64,000 nt of DNA from Cephalopachus bancanus (taxonomy: Eukaryota; Chordata; Mammalia; Primates; Tarsiidae). Shown here one piece after another: positions 36,382-47,263 of the stretch (the stretch's first letter is position 1; each line of letters starts with the position of its first letter). The DNA lies in NCBI GenBank assembly GCA_027257055.1, contig JAPVLO010000620.1:992001-1056000 (forward strand). The letters run 5' to 3'. The position numbers were made by a program, and so were the translations under genes. Below the pieces are notes generated by a model. That model saw nothing but the letters and a program-made list of their open reading frames with translations. It had not been told where the DNA came from and searched no databases.

Positions 36382-36682
36382 GAGTCGGGCTTGGTGGCTC
36401 AGCCTGTAATCCCGCGCCTTTGGAAAGCTGAGGTGAGTGGACTGCCTGAGCCCGTGGGTTCGAGACCCGCCTGGGCAACTTGGTGAGACCTCATCTCTAC
36501 AATAAATCAAAAAATTATTAGCTGGGCGTGGTAGCGCGCACCTGTATTTCCAGCTACTTGGAAGGCTGAGGCGGAAGGATTGCTGGAGCCCAGCAGGTCG
36601 AGGCTGTGGTGGCCGGGAGCGGCCACTGCACTCCAGTCTGGGTGACAGAGTGAGACTCCAACTCAAAAAAAAAAAAAAAAGC
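36382..36682 (+). mobile_element. Alu, young type
   Basis: GTGGGTTCGAGACCCGC; A16 tail. Confidence 0.94.
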
Positions 36683-36964
36683 TTAGGAAAACACAACAGC
36701 CATAGTCCTAAAAACACATGGCCTAGCCAGTGCTTAACAAAAACAATGGCCTTTTGCTACTTTTTACCTTTCTTTCACCACTACCTCTCCAACATCAAGC
36801 ACAATGCCTGTCATTGAATAGGCAAGAAATAAGTATTTGGTATTGAACCAACTGAGTAGTCAAGGATGCATCAGAGTTCTGAAGTGAAAAACTAAATATA
36901 TTGGTAGAGAGTGAGAATACAGGAAAGTTGGGCAAGTTTGGAGGAAGATGAGATGTTGATCAGT
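36683..36964. other. unique sequence with an L2-like end
   Basis: AAGCACAATGCCTGTCATTG at about 36798 resembles L2. Confidence 0.4.
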
Positions 36965-37268
36965 TTTTTTTTTTTTTTTTTTTTTGAGTTGGAGTCTTAC
37001 TCTGTCCCCCAGGCTGGAGTGCAGTGTGGCATGCTCACAGCCACCGCAGCCTCGATCTGCTGGACTCAGGTGATCCTTCCGCCTCAGCCTTCCAAGTAGC
37101 GGTATCTACAGGTATGCACCACCACACCTGGCTAATTTTTTGATTTATTGTAGAGATGAGGTCTCCCAAATTTGCCCAGGCTGATCTTGAACCTGTGGGG
37201 TCAGGCAGTTCTCTCACCTCAGCCTCCCAAAGTGCTGGGATTACAGGCGTGAGCCACCACGCCCGGCC
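36965..37268 (-). mobile_element. Alu, older type
   Basis: T21 tail, full dimer. Confidence 0.92.
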
Positions 37269-38239
37269 TGATAATCAGTTTTGCTTGTAAATGTTGAATT
37301 TGAAGTGTGGAATGATTTCAAGGTGACATCCAGTAGGTAGCTAAAAATGTGGATCTCGAAAGAGCATCGGATGGTAGCTACAGATTTGAGAGCCTTGGGA
37401 ACTGATGAGATCACTAATGACCCTGATGAGAGAACAGAGAAAGTTTAGCAGATAACTACAAGGAATGATATTTTCAGGATGGGCAGACGAGAGACCAGCA
37501 AAGCCTAGCAGGACCTATGGGAGGCTGTCCTCAAGAACTGGGAAGAAGAAACTGTTAACAAGAAACTTTCAGGGAGGAAGCAGCAGTCACAAGTGATATG
37601 GATGGGTGGTGGTGGTAAATTATGTCACCTAGGCCAAAAGGGGTCCCTCAGACTTCCAATTAGCAGGCTAAGGTACGGGAGCCTTTGCTAGAATAGTTTC
37701 AGTAGATTGGTGGGCTGTGGACTAAAGATAGAACCTTAGGAAGCGAATGTAGCAATTGTAGAAAATGCTTTCAAGTGAAGCCATGAAAACAACGGAACCA
37801 TTTCATCTGGAAAGAGAGGTAGGGTCAAAGGAGAGAGGTTTGTTTGCTCATTTGTTTTAGGTAGAAAGAGCTGGAAATCGCTTTATACACATGAAAGAGA
37901 GAGAGGATGGGTAAAAACGATCGATAGAGGAATTTTAACTCATTGGGTTTGAGTCTGAGGTTTGCTCTTCTCTGAAGGCATACAGATAAATTTAGAGGAG
38001 CGGAAAGTAGCAAGGAGTTGAAAGTTTTTTTTTTTTCCTGATAGGCTTTCATTTGTGAAGGAGGGACCAAAGTCGTCTGCTTCAAGGACGGCGGTGGAGG
38101 GGCAGGTGTGGCCTGGATTTCAGGAGAAAAGAGGGTGAGGGAAAGTCTGCATAGGGGACAAATAAATCAAAGGTCTGCTCTGCACTGCTATGGTTGGAAC
38201 CTCTTTCTCCTTTCTTCCCCTCTGCCCATTCCTATCCTA
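37269..38239. other. low-copy sequence, perhaps an ancient repeat
   Basis: 37350-37830 (GAACTGATGAGATCACTAATG and onward) resembles a very old mammalian interspersed repeat I cannot name. The remainder is unique. Confidence 0.35.
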
Positions 38240-38713
38240 AGTCTGTCCCCCCCCAAAAGACTTCAGGCTGCAAAACCCAAATTCTCCCACCACCCCGCCC
38301 AAGAAGGAGCCTTCGCGCCGGCGGTGAAGACGGGGCCGGGCTCCGGCCCTTTGCAGACCCCCCGCTCCGCTGCGACGGGTTCCCCTCCTTCCTTCCGACC
38401 ACGCGGGCCCCTGCCCAAGGCTCGCCGAGGGCAGTGGGCCCGAGTCCCGACGGCGGCCTCGTAAGCAGCGTCCTCCAAAAGATACAGCGCGACAGCCAAG
38501 GCCTGCTGAAGCAAGCGATGCTAAGGGACCCGGCTATCGCGTTTCCTCCGGTCCCTCGCTGCGAGTCCGGACACCACACCTGGGAGCGACCAGGGCCCTC
38601 GGCGAACGCCCGCCAGACGCCAGCGCGGCGTCTGCGGCCCAGCCCCGGGAGCCCGGGCGGGCGGGCCGCAAGCCCCGCCCCGGCGACGACACGGAACGTG
38701 GCCCCGCCCCGCC
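38240..38713. promoter_or_regulatory. CpG-rich region upstream of 7SL copy 1
   Basis: CpG density rises from about 38300 into the duplicated promoter. It contains GC boxes and no convincing coding sequence. Frames on both strands (up to 228 codons) are low complexity. Confidence 0.45.
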
Positions 38714-38862
38714 TCGCGCCGGGCGTGTCCGGGTTCCGGGCGGCCCCGCCCCGCCCCGCCCTCGATGACGTCGCTGAGCCTTGCCTCCAACCGGCGTCGC
38801 GCCGGGCGTGTCCAAAGCTCCGGGGGGCCCCGCCCCAGCCCGCCCCGCCCTCGATGACGTCG
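38714..38862 (+). repeat. tandem duplication of the GC-box/CRE promoter segment
   Basis: Two copies of a block that starts TCGCGCCGGGCGTGTCC and ends CCCGCCCTCGATGACGTCG, at 38714-38772 and 38797-38862. Each holds several GC boxes and one TGACGTCG. The CREs are 90 bp apart; only the second is at the right distance from the RNA start. Confidence 0.85.
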
Positions 38863-38904
38863 GCACACCAGCGCTTCTAGTAGCTCTTTGCACCGGCTCC
38901 GAGC
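38855..38904 (+). promoter_or_regulatory. 7SL copy 1 upstream promoter (CRE at -50, CTAG box at -28)
   Basis: TGACGTCG at 38855-38862 lies at -50 to -43, where an ATF/CRE site is known to drive mammalian 7SL transcription. CTAG at 38877 (-28) followed by AGCTCTTTGCA occupies the TATA-like position. The same box sits at exactly -28 in copy 2, so it is conserved as a promoter element. Confidence 0.75.
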
Positions 38905-39204
38905 GCCGGGCGCGGTGGCGCGTGCCTGTAGTCCCAGCTACCGGGGAGGCTGAGGCTGGAGGATCGCTTGAGTCCAGGAGTTCTGGGCTGCTGTGCGCTA
39001 TGCCGATCGGGTGTCCGCACTAAGTTCGGCATCAATATGGTGACCTCCCGGGAGCGGGGGACCACCAGGTTGCCTAAGGAGGGGTGAACCGGCCCAGGTC
39101 GGAAACGGAGCAGGTCAAAACTCCCGTGCTGATCAGTAGTGGGATCGCGCCTGTGAATAGCCACTGCACTCCAGCCTGGGCAACATAGCGAGACCCTGTC
39201 TCTT
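38905..39204 (+). ncRNA. RN7SL2: 7SL (signal recognition particle) RNA gene, copy 1
   Basis: Full-length 300-nt 7SL RNA, the scaffold of the signal recognition particle, which pauses translation and targets ribosomes to the ER. It starts with GCCGGGCGCGGTGGCGCGTG, contains the S-domain core (ATGCCGATCGGGTGTCC and the helix 8 hairpin CCCG-GGAG-CGGG at about 39047-39058) and ends CTGTCTCTTTT. The internal Pol III start region, the upstream CRE at -50 and the TTTT terminator (39203-39206) are all present. It matches the human 7SL sequence I remember almost throughout. It differs from copy 2 at only five positions and has the intact helix 8. The symbol is assigned by synteny: this is the copy farther from NEMF. 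It is probably the more active copy. Confidence 0.93.
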
Positions 39205-39206
39205 TT
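39203..39206 (+). terminator. Pol III terminator of 7SL copy 1
   Basis: TTTT directly at the mature 3' end, the minimal Pol III stop signal. Confidence 0.8.
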
Positions 39207-39220
39207 GCCCCCCTCCATGC

Positions 39221-39431
39221 CTTGATTTAAGGTAGCTTTGCAAGCGGACGTGCCCCCCGACCCCTTGATTTAGGGCACCTTTGCAACCCTTTGATTTAGG
39301 GCACTTTTGCAGGCGGACATGCCGTGCCCCCCAGTCCTCGATTTAGGGCACTTTGCGACCCCTCGATTTGGGGCACCGTTGCAGGCAGGCATGCCCGACG
39401 ACCCCTTAATTTAGGGCACTTTGGCAGGCGG
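39221..39431 (+). repeat. minisatellite downstream of 7SL copy 1
   Basis: Six copies of a unit containing (G/A)ATTT(A/G)GGGCAC(T)TTTGCA, with hexamer starts at 39224, 39267, 39293, 39340, 39365 and 39408. Spacing alternates between 43-47 and 25-26 bp. The longer units add an AGGCGGACATGCC(G)-like segment. No resemblance to the Alu or L1 sequences around it. Confidence 0.85.
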
Positions 39432-39589
39432 GCGGTGTCTTTGAAGGAAAGAAAAGCTTGCCGTTTTCCACGTGTGCATTAAAAAGACGCGAGCCCCCCT
39501 CCTTATACACCCGGGAAATCGACGCGATGCCACTGAGCCTTATCACGGGCTCCTTTCCCTGCTGCATCCCGTGTGTCCCGCGTTCTACC

Positions 39590-40270
39590 TTTCTTTTGGG
39601 GGCGAAGCTCACGGGTGGATTGGGGGCGGCCGGCCGTTTGCCGCCGCCTCGCCACTGACCCCTGCTGGAGCGCCGCCGCGACGTCTCGGCGAAGACCTGC
39701 GGTTTCCCTGGCAGCCGGCAGGGGCCGCTGGTTGGCGCGCGGTCCGGTGGAAAACATGGCGGCGCGACCACCGCGCCGAGAGCGCCCTCGGGAGTCGCAA
39801 GCCTCTCCGGCGGCGGCCCCGCAGGCTGCGGTCGGCGTCCACCACTCTTTCCCCGCACGGAGCCGGCCCGCCCTTCTCTCCGCAGCGCCCGCCGGACGTC
39901 ACTCCCTTTCGCCTCGGACGGGCGCCGGCGCGAGACGGGCGGGCCCCCAGCCTCGCACCCCCCCCGTTCCGCGGCGGGCACGCGCGGGACGGACGCGCCG
40001 ACGCGGGGCCGCGCTCCGCTTTCCTTTCGGGGCCGGCCCTCGTCCGGGAGGAGCCGGGTGCCCTCGGGGCGGCCCGCGGGGGCCCAGAGCTGCGGCGGCG
40101 CGCGGACGCCGGCCGCGGGGAGGGGCGAAGCCCGCAGAGACCGCTGCGTCCTCCCCAGCCCTCCCGAGCCGCCCGGTCGTCCCGTCTCGTTTTTAGAAGA
40201 AGTAAATCCAGTCGTGGAGGAAGACAGGCGCGAGAAGAGCTTTCCCCCCAGAGGCTCTTGATGGCCGGGG
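39590..40270. promoter_or_regulatory. CpG island with a YY1-type site, gene unknown
   Basis: Dense CpG island with AACATGGCGGC (39753-39763), a YY1 site of the kind found just inside many transcription starts. An ATG in good context (39756) opens a 146-codon frame rich in Arg/Pro/Ala that I cannot assign; it is probably not coding. A non-coding RNA promoter is more likely. Confidence 0.5.
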
Positions 40271-40351
40271 GTTGGAATATTCATCTTTAGGAGAGAACTG
40301 CCTCGGAGGGGTCCCGAGTCATCTTAGGGGCGCTGGGCCTTGGTCGTGTCC

Positions 40352-40359
40352 TGACGTCA
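40352..40359. promoter_or_regulatory. palindromic CRE
   Basis: TGACGTCA, a perfect CREB/ATF site, at the edge of the CpG island and 25 bp before an inverted LTR fragment. Confidence 0.45.
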
Positions 40360-40384
40360 TCAGTTGGGAATGTAGAGACTCCAA

Positions 40385-40530
40385 GCACTGAGCTACTCAG
40401 TTGTGTTGCAGGCAGCTATATCCCCGGCCAAAGCTTAGGAACCAGGACGGCGGCCCGAGCTCAGAGAGCACATGGCCACACCCGAGTCTGGTAAAGCAGT
40501 GGCCATATCCCACTTTTTGAGGTGACTCGT
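40385..40530 (-). mobile_element. LTR fragment, inverted relative to the 1.4-kb LTR
   Basis: The reverse complement follows 1737-1815 (ACTGCTTTACCAGACTCGGG versus ATTGCTTTACTAGACTCTGG). It lies next to the CRE and CpG island. Confidence 0.7.
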
Positions 40531-40661
40531 TGCATTTTGAACAAAGATAACTGTCAGGAAAGAACCCCTCCTTTAACTGAGCAGATATCTTTCTCATGGC
40601 TGCTTCTGTGTCTGCCCTCTGCAACCGCGTGGAGTAAGTATTATTCCAGTTTTCAGGACAA

Positions 40662-40950
40662 ATTTTTTTTTTTGAGTTGGGGGTCTCACTCTGTCACCCA
40701 GGCTGGAGTGCAGTGGCATGCTCATGCACTTCGCGGCCTCGACCTGCTGGGCTCAGGGGATCCTTCCACCTCAGTCTTCCACGTAGTGGAACTACAGGCA
40801 TGCACTACCACGCGCAGCTAATTTTTTGATTTATTGTGGAGATGAGGTCTCGCCAAGTTGCCCAGACTGGTCTCCCGCCCCTGGTTTCAGGCAGTCCTCT
40901 TGCCTCCCAAAGTGGTGGGATAGTACCTGCGTGAGCCAAAGCATCCAGCC
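40662..40950 (-). mobile_element. Alu, older type
   Basis: Full dimer with small left-arm deletion. Confidence 0.9.
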
Positions 40951-41117
40951 TAAGAACTTTTCAAGAATTTAAAAATCATCTCCAGGGCAACCCCTTCAGG
41001 TCCCATCCCACTGTGAGAGCTTTTCTGTCCTCTCAATAAATCCTGGTTTCTCACTTAACAACAACAAAAAAAAAAGATCACCTCCAAATGAATGCATTTT
41101 TACTAAATGAAAATATG

Positions 41118-41420
41118 TGCACAGTGGGTCACACCTAAAATCCCAGCACTTTGGGAGGCCGAGGTGAGAGGATTGTCTGAGTAGGCAGGTTGGAGACCAG
41201 ACTGGGCAACTTGGCAAGGCCTCATCTCTACAATGAATCCAAAAAAAAAAAAAAATTAACTGGGCACGGTGGTGCGTGCCTGTGGTTCCAGCTACTTGGA
41301 AGGCCGAGGCAAATGGGTCACCTGAGTCCAGCAGGTCGAGGCTGCAGTGACTGTGAGCATGCCACTGCATTCCTGCCTGGGTGACAGAGTGACACTCCAA
41401 CTCAAAAAAAAAAAAAAAAA
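41118..41420 (+). mobile_element. Alu, older type
   Basis: 5' end slightly truncated; A18 tail. Confidence 0.9.
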
Positions 41421-41441
41421 AGAAAATATGTCAAGATGCTA

Positions 41442-41730
41442 TTTTTTTTTTTGAGTTGGAGTCTCACTCTGTCGCCCAGACTGGAGTGCAGTGGCCGCTC
41501 CCGGCCACCGCAGCCTCGGCCTGCTGGGCTCTGGCGATCCTTCCGCCTCAGCCTTCCAAGTAGCCGGAACCACAGGGGCGCGCTACCACGCCCAGCTAAT
41601 TTTTTTATTTATTGTAGAGATGAGGTCTCGCCAAGTTGCCCAGGCGGGTCTCGAACCCGCGGGTTCAGGCAATCCACTCACCTCAGCCTCCCAAGGTACG
41701 GGATTACAGGCTGAGCCACCGAGCCCGGCT
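41442..41730 (-). mobile_element. Alu, young type
   Basis: Perfect T-arm sequence; duplication AAGATGCTATTTTT / GAGATGCTATTTTT. Confidence 0.94.
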
Positions 41731-41984
41731 GAGATGCTATTTTTAAAAAATCGTTACCCTTTTTCCACTCTTTCCAAAATAGAAGGCAAAATAATGTTGG
41801 TATATCTCTTTTGTTTTTCAATAAATGGATTCCTGAGTCTGACCCAGAATGACTTAGGTGTGGATGTAAGCACTGCATTTGAGTGTCCTCCTCTGTTAGG
41901 CCTAGGGTTCCTAAGTCTTTCCCACAGCCTCAGTCTTTTACATGACCTCTGTGAGAACTTCTCAGCCTTGTGGACCTGAGGTGT

Positions 41985-42225
41985 GATAGGCAGTGTAACG
42001 ACCCCCTCCCCAAACATGTCTATGCACTAGCCAACCAAGGAATGTGGATAGCCCCTGGAAGCTGGAAAAGGCAAGGATAGGGATTCTCCTGAGAGACTCT
42101 AGAAGAAACACAGCTCTGCTGACCTATTTGGGACTCTAGAATTCTAAGATGATACAGTTTTTGGTGTTAAGCCTCTTTGTGGTAATTTGTTATAGAAGGA
42201 ATAGGAAAGGAATATGGGTGAATCA
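41985..42225 (+). mobile_element. ancient LTR-like repeat
   Basis: GAAGCTGGAAAAGGCAAGGA, GAAACACAGCTCTGCTGACC and TTTGTGGTAATTTGTTATAG match an old mammalian repeat end. Confidence 0.6.
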
Positions 42226-42339
42226 AGCTTAGTCTGTACCTGGCAAAACTCTGTCAGAAAAGTCAGAAAGAAGTCATTTCAGCAACTGTCTTCTTTAACA
42301 TGTTTGTACTTTAAAACGTTTTTTAAAAACTTTTTATGA

Positions 42340-42427
42340 GCTTTGGCCCCCTCCCCTACCTTGGGGAGGCGAATCTCTCTAATTTACTTTCTAAATAAAC
42401 TATATTTTCTAATCTAAAAAAAAACAA
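42340..42427 (+). mobile_element. poly(A)-tailed LTR fragment
   Basis: Matches the LTR at 1805-1893 up to AATAAACTATATTTTCTAAT, then goes straight into an A-rich tail where the LTR would continue. Confidence 0.65.
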
Positions 42428-42444
42428 AAAAATTTTTATGTTGA

Positions 42445-42789
<345 letters not shown>

Positions 42790-43042
42790 CGTATTTTTAT
42801 TTCAAGCTTTTAATTGTGTTTAAGGATAAGGTTAGGGTTAGGGTGGAGTACATCTGACATTCAGCAACTTTAAAGTTTTATCTACTAATCTAATTTTTTT
42901 TCTTTTGATTCTCAGTCCAGGAACCACCTTGATGGGGTTTTCCTTTGATGAACTGAGGGGGTAAGGTGGCCTGGGGGTTGACACTGAATCCACATTCTAG
43001 CCCACAGGGGGTTCAGCCTGCAGGCGAGATGTCTGGACACTT

Positions 43043-43337
43043 CCTTATTTTTTTTTATTTTTTATTTTTTTGGGTTGGAGTCTCACCTGTTGGCCAGGCT
43101 GGAGTGCGGTGGCATACTCATGGCCACTGCAGCCTTGACCTGCTGGGCTTAGGCGACCATTCCAAGTAGCTGGAACTATAAGCGTGTGCCCCCTCACCCA
43201 GTTAGTTTTTTGTGATTTATTGTAGAGACAAGGTCTCACAAGTTGCCCAGGCTGGTCTCGAACTCCCAGGCTCAGGCAATCCTCTCATCTCAGTCTTCCA
43301 AAGTGCTGGGATTATAGGCTGAGCCACTGCACCCGGC
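43043..43337 (-). mobile_element. Alu
   Basis: Duplication CACTTCCTTATTTT (14 bp). Confidence 0.93.
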
Positions 43338-43737
43338 CCACTTCCTTATTTTAAACTGAAAACTGCCTACGATGCATTTATCTATCTATGTCTAACTTAC
43401 ACTAACTACCCTGTCTCAAAAGGAACTGAGGTAACTAGGCCTTTAGTGCGAGGTTTTGTGTTTATCTGGCTAGGAGTGCAGCTGCGTTTACCATTTGCAG
43501 CAGTCGTGGATGACAGAGGCTAAAATTTCCTCCGGTGTCCTTGCTTTTGTCTCTCCTGTTTTCTGTTTGCATAAAGTAGCTCTGAGTTTTGCCAATCTAA
43601 TTCTTTATAGTTTCTGCTTTTGGTGTTTTTCTTTGAAGGGTCTCACTCATGCCAAGAGCATATATAAATACCCATACAAATGTTTACGACTCATATTTTA
43701 GAGTACACAGTTCACTGATTTAAAAATAACACTCTTA
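43338..43737. other. unique sequence
   Basis: No feature seen. Confidence 0.45.
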
Positions 43738-44025
43738 GCTGGGCTTGGTGGCTCAGCCTGTAATCCCGCGCCTTTGGGAGGCTGAGGTGAGTGGATTGCC
43801 TGAGCCTGCGGGTTCGAGACCCGCCTGGGCAGTGAGACCTCATCTCCACAATAAATCAAAAAATCAGCCGGGCGTGGTAACGCATGCCTGTAATTCCGGC
43901 TACTCGGAAGGCTGAGGCGGAAGGATCGCCGGAGCCCAGCGGGTCGAGGCTGCGGTGGCCGGGAGCGGCCACTGCACTCCAGTCTGGGCGACAGAGGGAG
44001 ACTCCGACTCAAAAAAATAAAAAAA
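43738..44025 (+). mobile_element. Alu, young type with left-arm deletion
   Basis: Duplication AAAAATAACACTCT. Confidence 0.95.
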
Positions 44026-44084
44026 ATAAATAAAAATAACACTCTGTCCAAAGCAATGCTTTTTTGTTCTAAACTCTAAATTTG

Positions 44085-44240
44085 TTTTGTTTTGTTTTTT
44101 TAGATATGGAATCTTGCTCTGTTACTCAGGATGGAGTGCAATGGCACAATCACGCCCACTACAGCCTAAAACTCAACTCCTGGGCGCAAGTGATCTTCTG
44201 ATTAGTGGTGGCTACAGGTGTGCTCCACCATGCCCAGCTT
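44085..44240 (-). mobile_element. old free Alu monomer
   Basis: Single diverged arm. Confidence 0.7.
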
Positions 44241-44520
44241 AAATTTGTTTACTATTAATGTTAGAACTGTCACAAGAAAAACTTTAGACAAATTAAACTG
44301 ATTACAGTTTTTTGAACAAAGAATAATTCATGAACAGGACAGCACTGAGAACCAGATGATTGGTGACAGCTCAGTGCTTGTCTTATGTGGGCATGGTCTG
44401 ATTAGTGGAAAGCCTGTGACTGGCTGGAGTTTGGCTGCTGTGAATAGCAGAGATTTAGCTGTGTCACAAGAATGTACTCTTAGATGGGCTTTCAATTTGT
44501 TTACATAAGAAGTGGGGTTG
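44241..44520. other. unique sequence
   Basis: No feature seen. Confidence 0.4.
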
Positions 44521-44735
44521 CCAGCCTGGGCAACTTGGCGAGACCTCATCTCTACAGTGAATCAAAAAATTAGCCAGGCATGGTGGCGCTTGCTTGTAGT
44601 TCCAGCTACTTGGAAGGCTGAGATGGAAGGATCACCTGAGCCCAGCAAGTTGAGGCTGTAGTGGCTGTGAGCATGCCACTGCACTCCAGCATGGGTGACA
44701 GAGTAAGACTTCAACTCAATAAATAAATAAATAAA
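44521..44735 (+). mobile_element. Alu, 5'-truncated
   Basis: Starts at CCAGCCTGGGCAACTTGG; (AATA)n tail. Confidence 0.88.
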
Positions 44736-44738
44736 ACA

Positions 44739-45037
44739 GGCGGGCTCGGTGGCTCAGCCTGTAATCCCTCGCTTGGGGAGACTGAGGTGAGAGGATTGCC
44801 TAAGCCCGTGGGTTCAATACCTGCCTGGGCAACTTGTAGAGACCTCATCTCTACAATAAATCAAAAAGTAGCCGGGCGTGGTAGCGCACGCCTGTAGTTC
44901 CAGCTACTTGGAAGGCTGAGGCAGAAGGATCACCGGAGCCCAGCAGGTGGAGGCTGCGGTGGCCGGGAGCGGCCACTGCATTCCAGTCTGGGGGACAGAG
45001 TGAGACTCCAACTCAAAAAATAATAATAAATAAATAA
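44739..45037 (+). mobile_element. Alu, young type
   Basis: GGCTCGGTGGCTCAGCCTG promoter. Confidence 0.93.
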
Positions 45038-45039
45038 AA

Positions 45040-45297
45040 GGCCATAATCCCAGCACTTTGGGAAGCCAAGGTGAGAGGATTGCCTGAGCCCATGGGTTCG
45101 AGACCAGCCTGGATAACTTGGTGAGAAGCACCCCCCCCCATCTCTACAATAAATAAAAAAATTAGCCGGGTGCAGTGGCATGTGCAGAATCGCCTGAGCC
45201 CAGCAGGTTGAGGCTGTGGTGGCTGGGAGCACTGCCACTGCCTTCTAGCCTGGGTGACAGAGTGAGACTCCTACACACACACACACACACAAAAACC
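45040..45297 (+). mobile_element. Alu, 5'-truncated, CA tail
   Basis: Begins at CATAATCCCAGCAC; tail became (CA)n. Confidence 0.87.
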
Positions 45298-45307
45298 AGT
45301 TGGGTTG

Positions 45308-45571
45308 ACCGGGTGTGGTGGCTCATGCCTATAATCCCAGCACTTTGGGAGACTGAGGTGAGAGGATTGCCTGAGACCAGCCTGGGCAACTTGGCGAGAT
45401 CTTGTCTCTGCAATAAATAAAAAAATTAGCTGGGCATGGTAGTGCATGCCTGTAGTTCCAGCTACTTGGAAGGCTGAGGTAGAAGGTCGAGGCTGCAGTG
45501 GCCTTGAGTATGCCACTGCACTCCAGCCTGGGCGACACAGTGAGACTCCAAATCACACACACACAAAAAAA
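45308..45571 (+). mobile_element. Alu, older type, CA tail
   Basis: Left arm shortened; tail starts (CA)n. Confidence 0.89.
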
Positions 45572-45810
45572 ACCCCAAACCATAATAACCTTAGAAAATG
45601 AAGGACATATCTTCATGGAAATTGGAACTGGCATCCAATTCCTGAACAAAACTCTGAAAAAAAAAAAAAAAACCCCAAAAACCAAAAGAATGTCATTGAC
45701 AAAGTGCGGCTATAGCTTTAGTGCTATACAATGCTCTGCTAGTCATGTAGTCAGTATATCGATACCAACTACCTTGTACTTATAAAAGTGAACTATAAAA
45801 CTTAAAAGAG

Positions 45811-46107
45811 CCGGGCTCGGTGGCTCAGCCTGTAATCCCGCTCTTTGGAAGGCTGAGGTGAGTGGATTGCCTGAGCCCGTGGGTTCAAGACCCACCTGGG
45901 CAACTTGGCAAGACCTCATCTCTACAATAAACAAATAAAAAAAAATCTGCCGGACGTGGTGGGACATGCCTGTAATTCCGGCTACTCGGAAGGCTGAGGC
46001 GGAAGGATCGCCGGAGCCCAGCAGGTCGAGGCTGCGGTGGCCGGGAGCAGCCCCTGCACTCCAGTCTGGGCGACAGAGTGAGACTCCAACTCAAAAAAAA
46101 AAAAAAA
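45811..46107 (+). mobile_element. Alu, young type
   Basis: A-box TGGCTCAGCCTG; B-box region GTGGGTTCAAGACCCAC (stem kept by a paired change). Confidence 0.93.
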
Positions 46108-46317
46108 CAACAACTTAAAGGGTAAGCAGAACCATTTTAAGAAGGCCAAAAGCTCACTCTGCTCCCTGGATTAGAGTTCAGAAATAAACCTTTCTGCTTA
46201 TTCCCTGCCCCTTTGATTTATTGGCATCAAGAGAGAGCAGCCGAGGATTACGCGGACTGTGTCACTACCATTTCTATTCTTTAACTTTTTAATTTATCTT
46301 AATTAATTAATTAATTA

Positions 46318-46601
46318 TTTTTGGAGTCAGAGTCTCACTCTGTCACCCAGGCTGAAGTGCAGTGGCATGCTAACAGCCACCGCAGCCTCAACCTGCTGGG
46401 CTCAGGTGATCCTTCTGCCTCAGCTTTCCAGGTAACTGGAACTATAGGCATGAGCCACCACACCTGGCTAATTTTTTTATTTATTGTGGAGATGGTATTG
46501 TCAGGTTGCCCAGGCTCTTCTCGAGCCCCTTGGTTCAGGCAATCCTTCCCTCTGCCTCCCAAAGTGCTGGGATGACAGGCATGAGCCACCACGCCCAGCA
46601 A
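46318..46601 (-). mobile_element. Alu, older type
   Basis: Tail in (TTAA)n. Confidence 0.91.
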
Positions 46602-46609
46602 CTTTGTTC

Positions 46610-46901
46610 TTTTTTTTTTTTTTTTTTGAGTTTGAGTCTCACTCTGTCGCCCAGACTGGAGTGCAGTGGCCACTCCCGGCCACCGCAGCCTCGACCTGCT
46701 GGACTCCAGCGATCCTTCCGCCTCAGCCTTCCGAGCAGCCGGAATTACAGGCGCGTGCTACCACGCCGGGCTGATTTTTTGATTTATGGTAGAGATGAGG
46801 TCTCGCTGCCCAGGCGGGTCTCGAACCCGCGGGCTCAGGCAATCCACTCACCTCCGCCTCCCAAAGGCGCGGGATTACAGGCTGAGCCACCGAGCCCGGC
46901 T
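46610..46901 (-). mobile_element. Alu, young type with left-arm deletion
   Basis: Duplication AACTTTGTTCTTTT. Confidence 0.95.
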
Positions 46902-46969
46902 AACTTTGTTCTTTTAACTTGTTTGTTTAACTTCGTGAGATATGTCTTACATATGAAATTATGTATAAG

Positions 46970-47263
46970 GCCAGGTACAGTGGCTCACGCCTACAATCCC
47001 AACACTTTGGGAGGCTGAGGTGAGAGGATTGCTTGAGCCTACGGGTTCGAGACCAGCCCTGGAAACTTGGTGAAACCTCATCTCTGCAATAAATCAAAAA
47101 ATTAGCTGGGCATAGTGGCGTGTGCCTATAGTTCCAGCTACTTGGAAGGCTGAGGTGGAAGGATTGCCTGAGCCCAACAGGTCAAAGCTGCAGTAGCTGG
47201 AAGCGTGCCACTGCCCTCCAGCCTGGGTGACAGAGTGAGACTCCAACTCAAAAAAAAAAAAAG
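46970..47263 (+). mobile_element. Alu, older type
   Basis: Full dimer, A13 tail. Confidence 0.91.

Noticed and set aside
36340..36717. Recurrent protein-like frames such as [16 protein letters not shown] across the window
   Set aside because: They are the antisense reading of the Alu right arm, repeated wherever an Alu lies; not a gene family.
38877..39218. 113-codon minus-strand frame over 7SL copy 1 (and its twin at 50045-50413)
   Set aside because: The two copies look conserved only because both cover the 7SL RNA gene.
39221..39431. Possible kinship between this minisatellite and the one at 31.4 kb because both show about 43- and 26-bp spacing
   Set aside because: The unit sequences are unrelated; the spacing match is probably chance.
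39406..40284. 292-codon minus-strand frame in the 39.6-40.3 kb CpG island
   Set aside because: No recognisable domain, biased composition, overlaps several other frames.
42830..42843. GGTTAGGGTTAGGG telomere-like motif
   Set aside because: Only two units; no sign of an interstitial telomere array.
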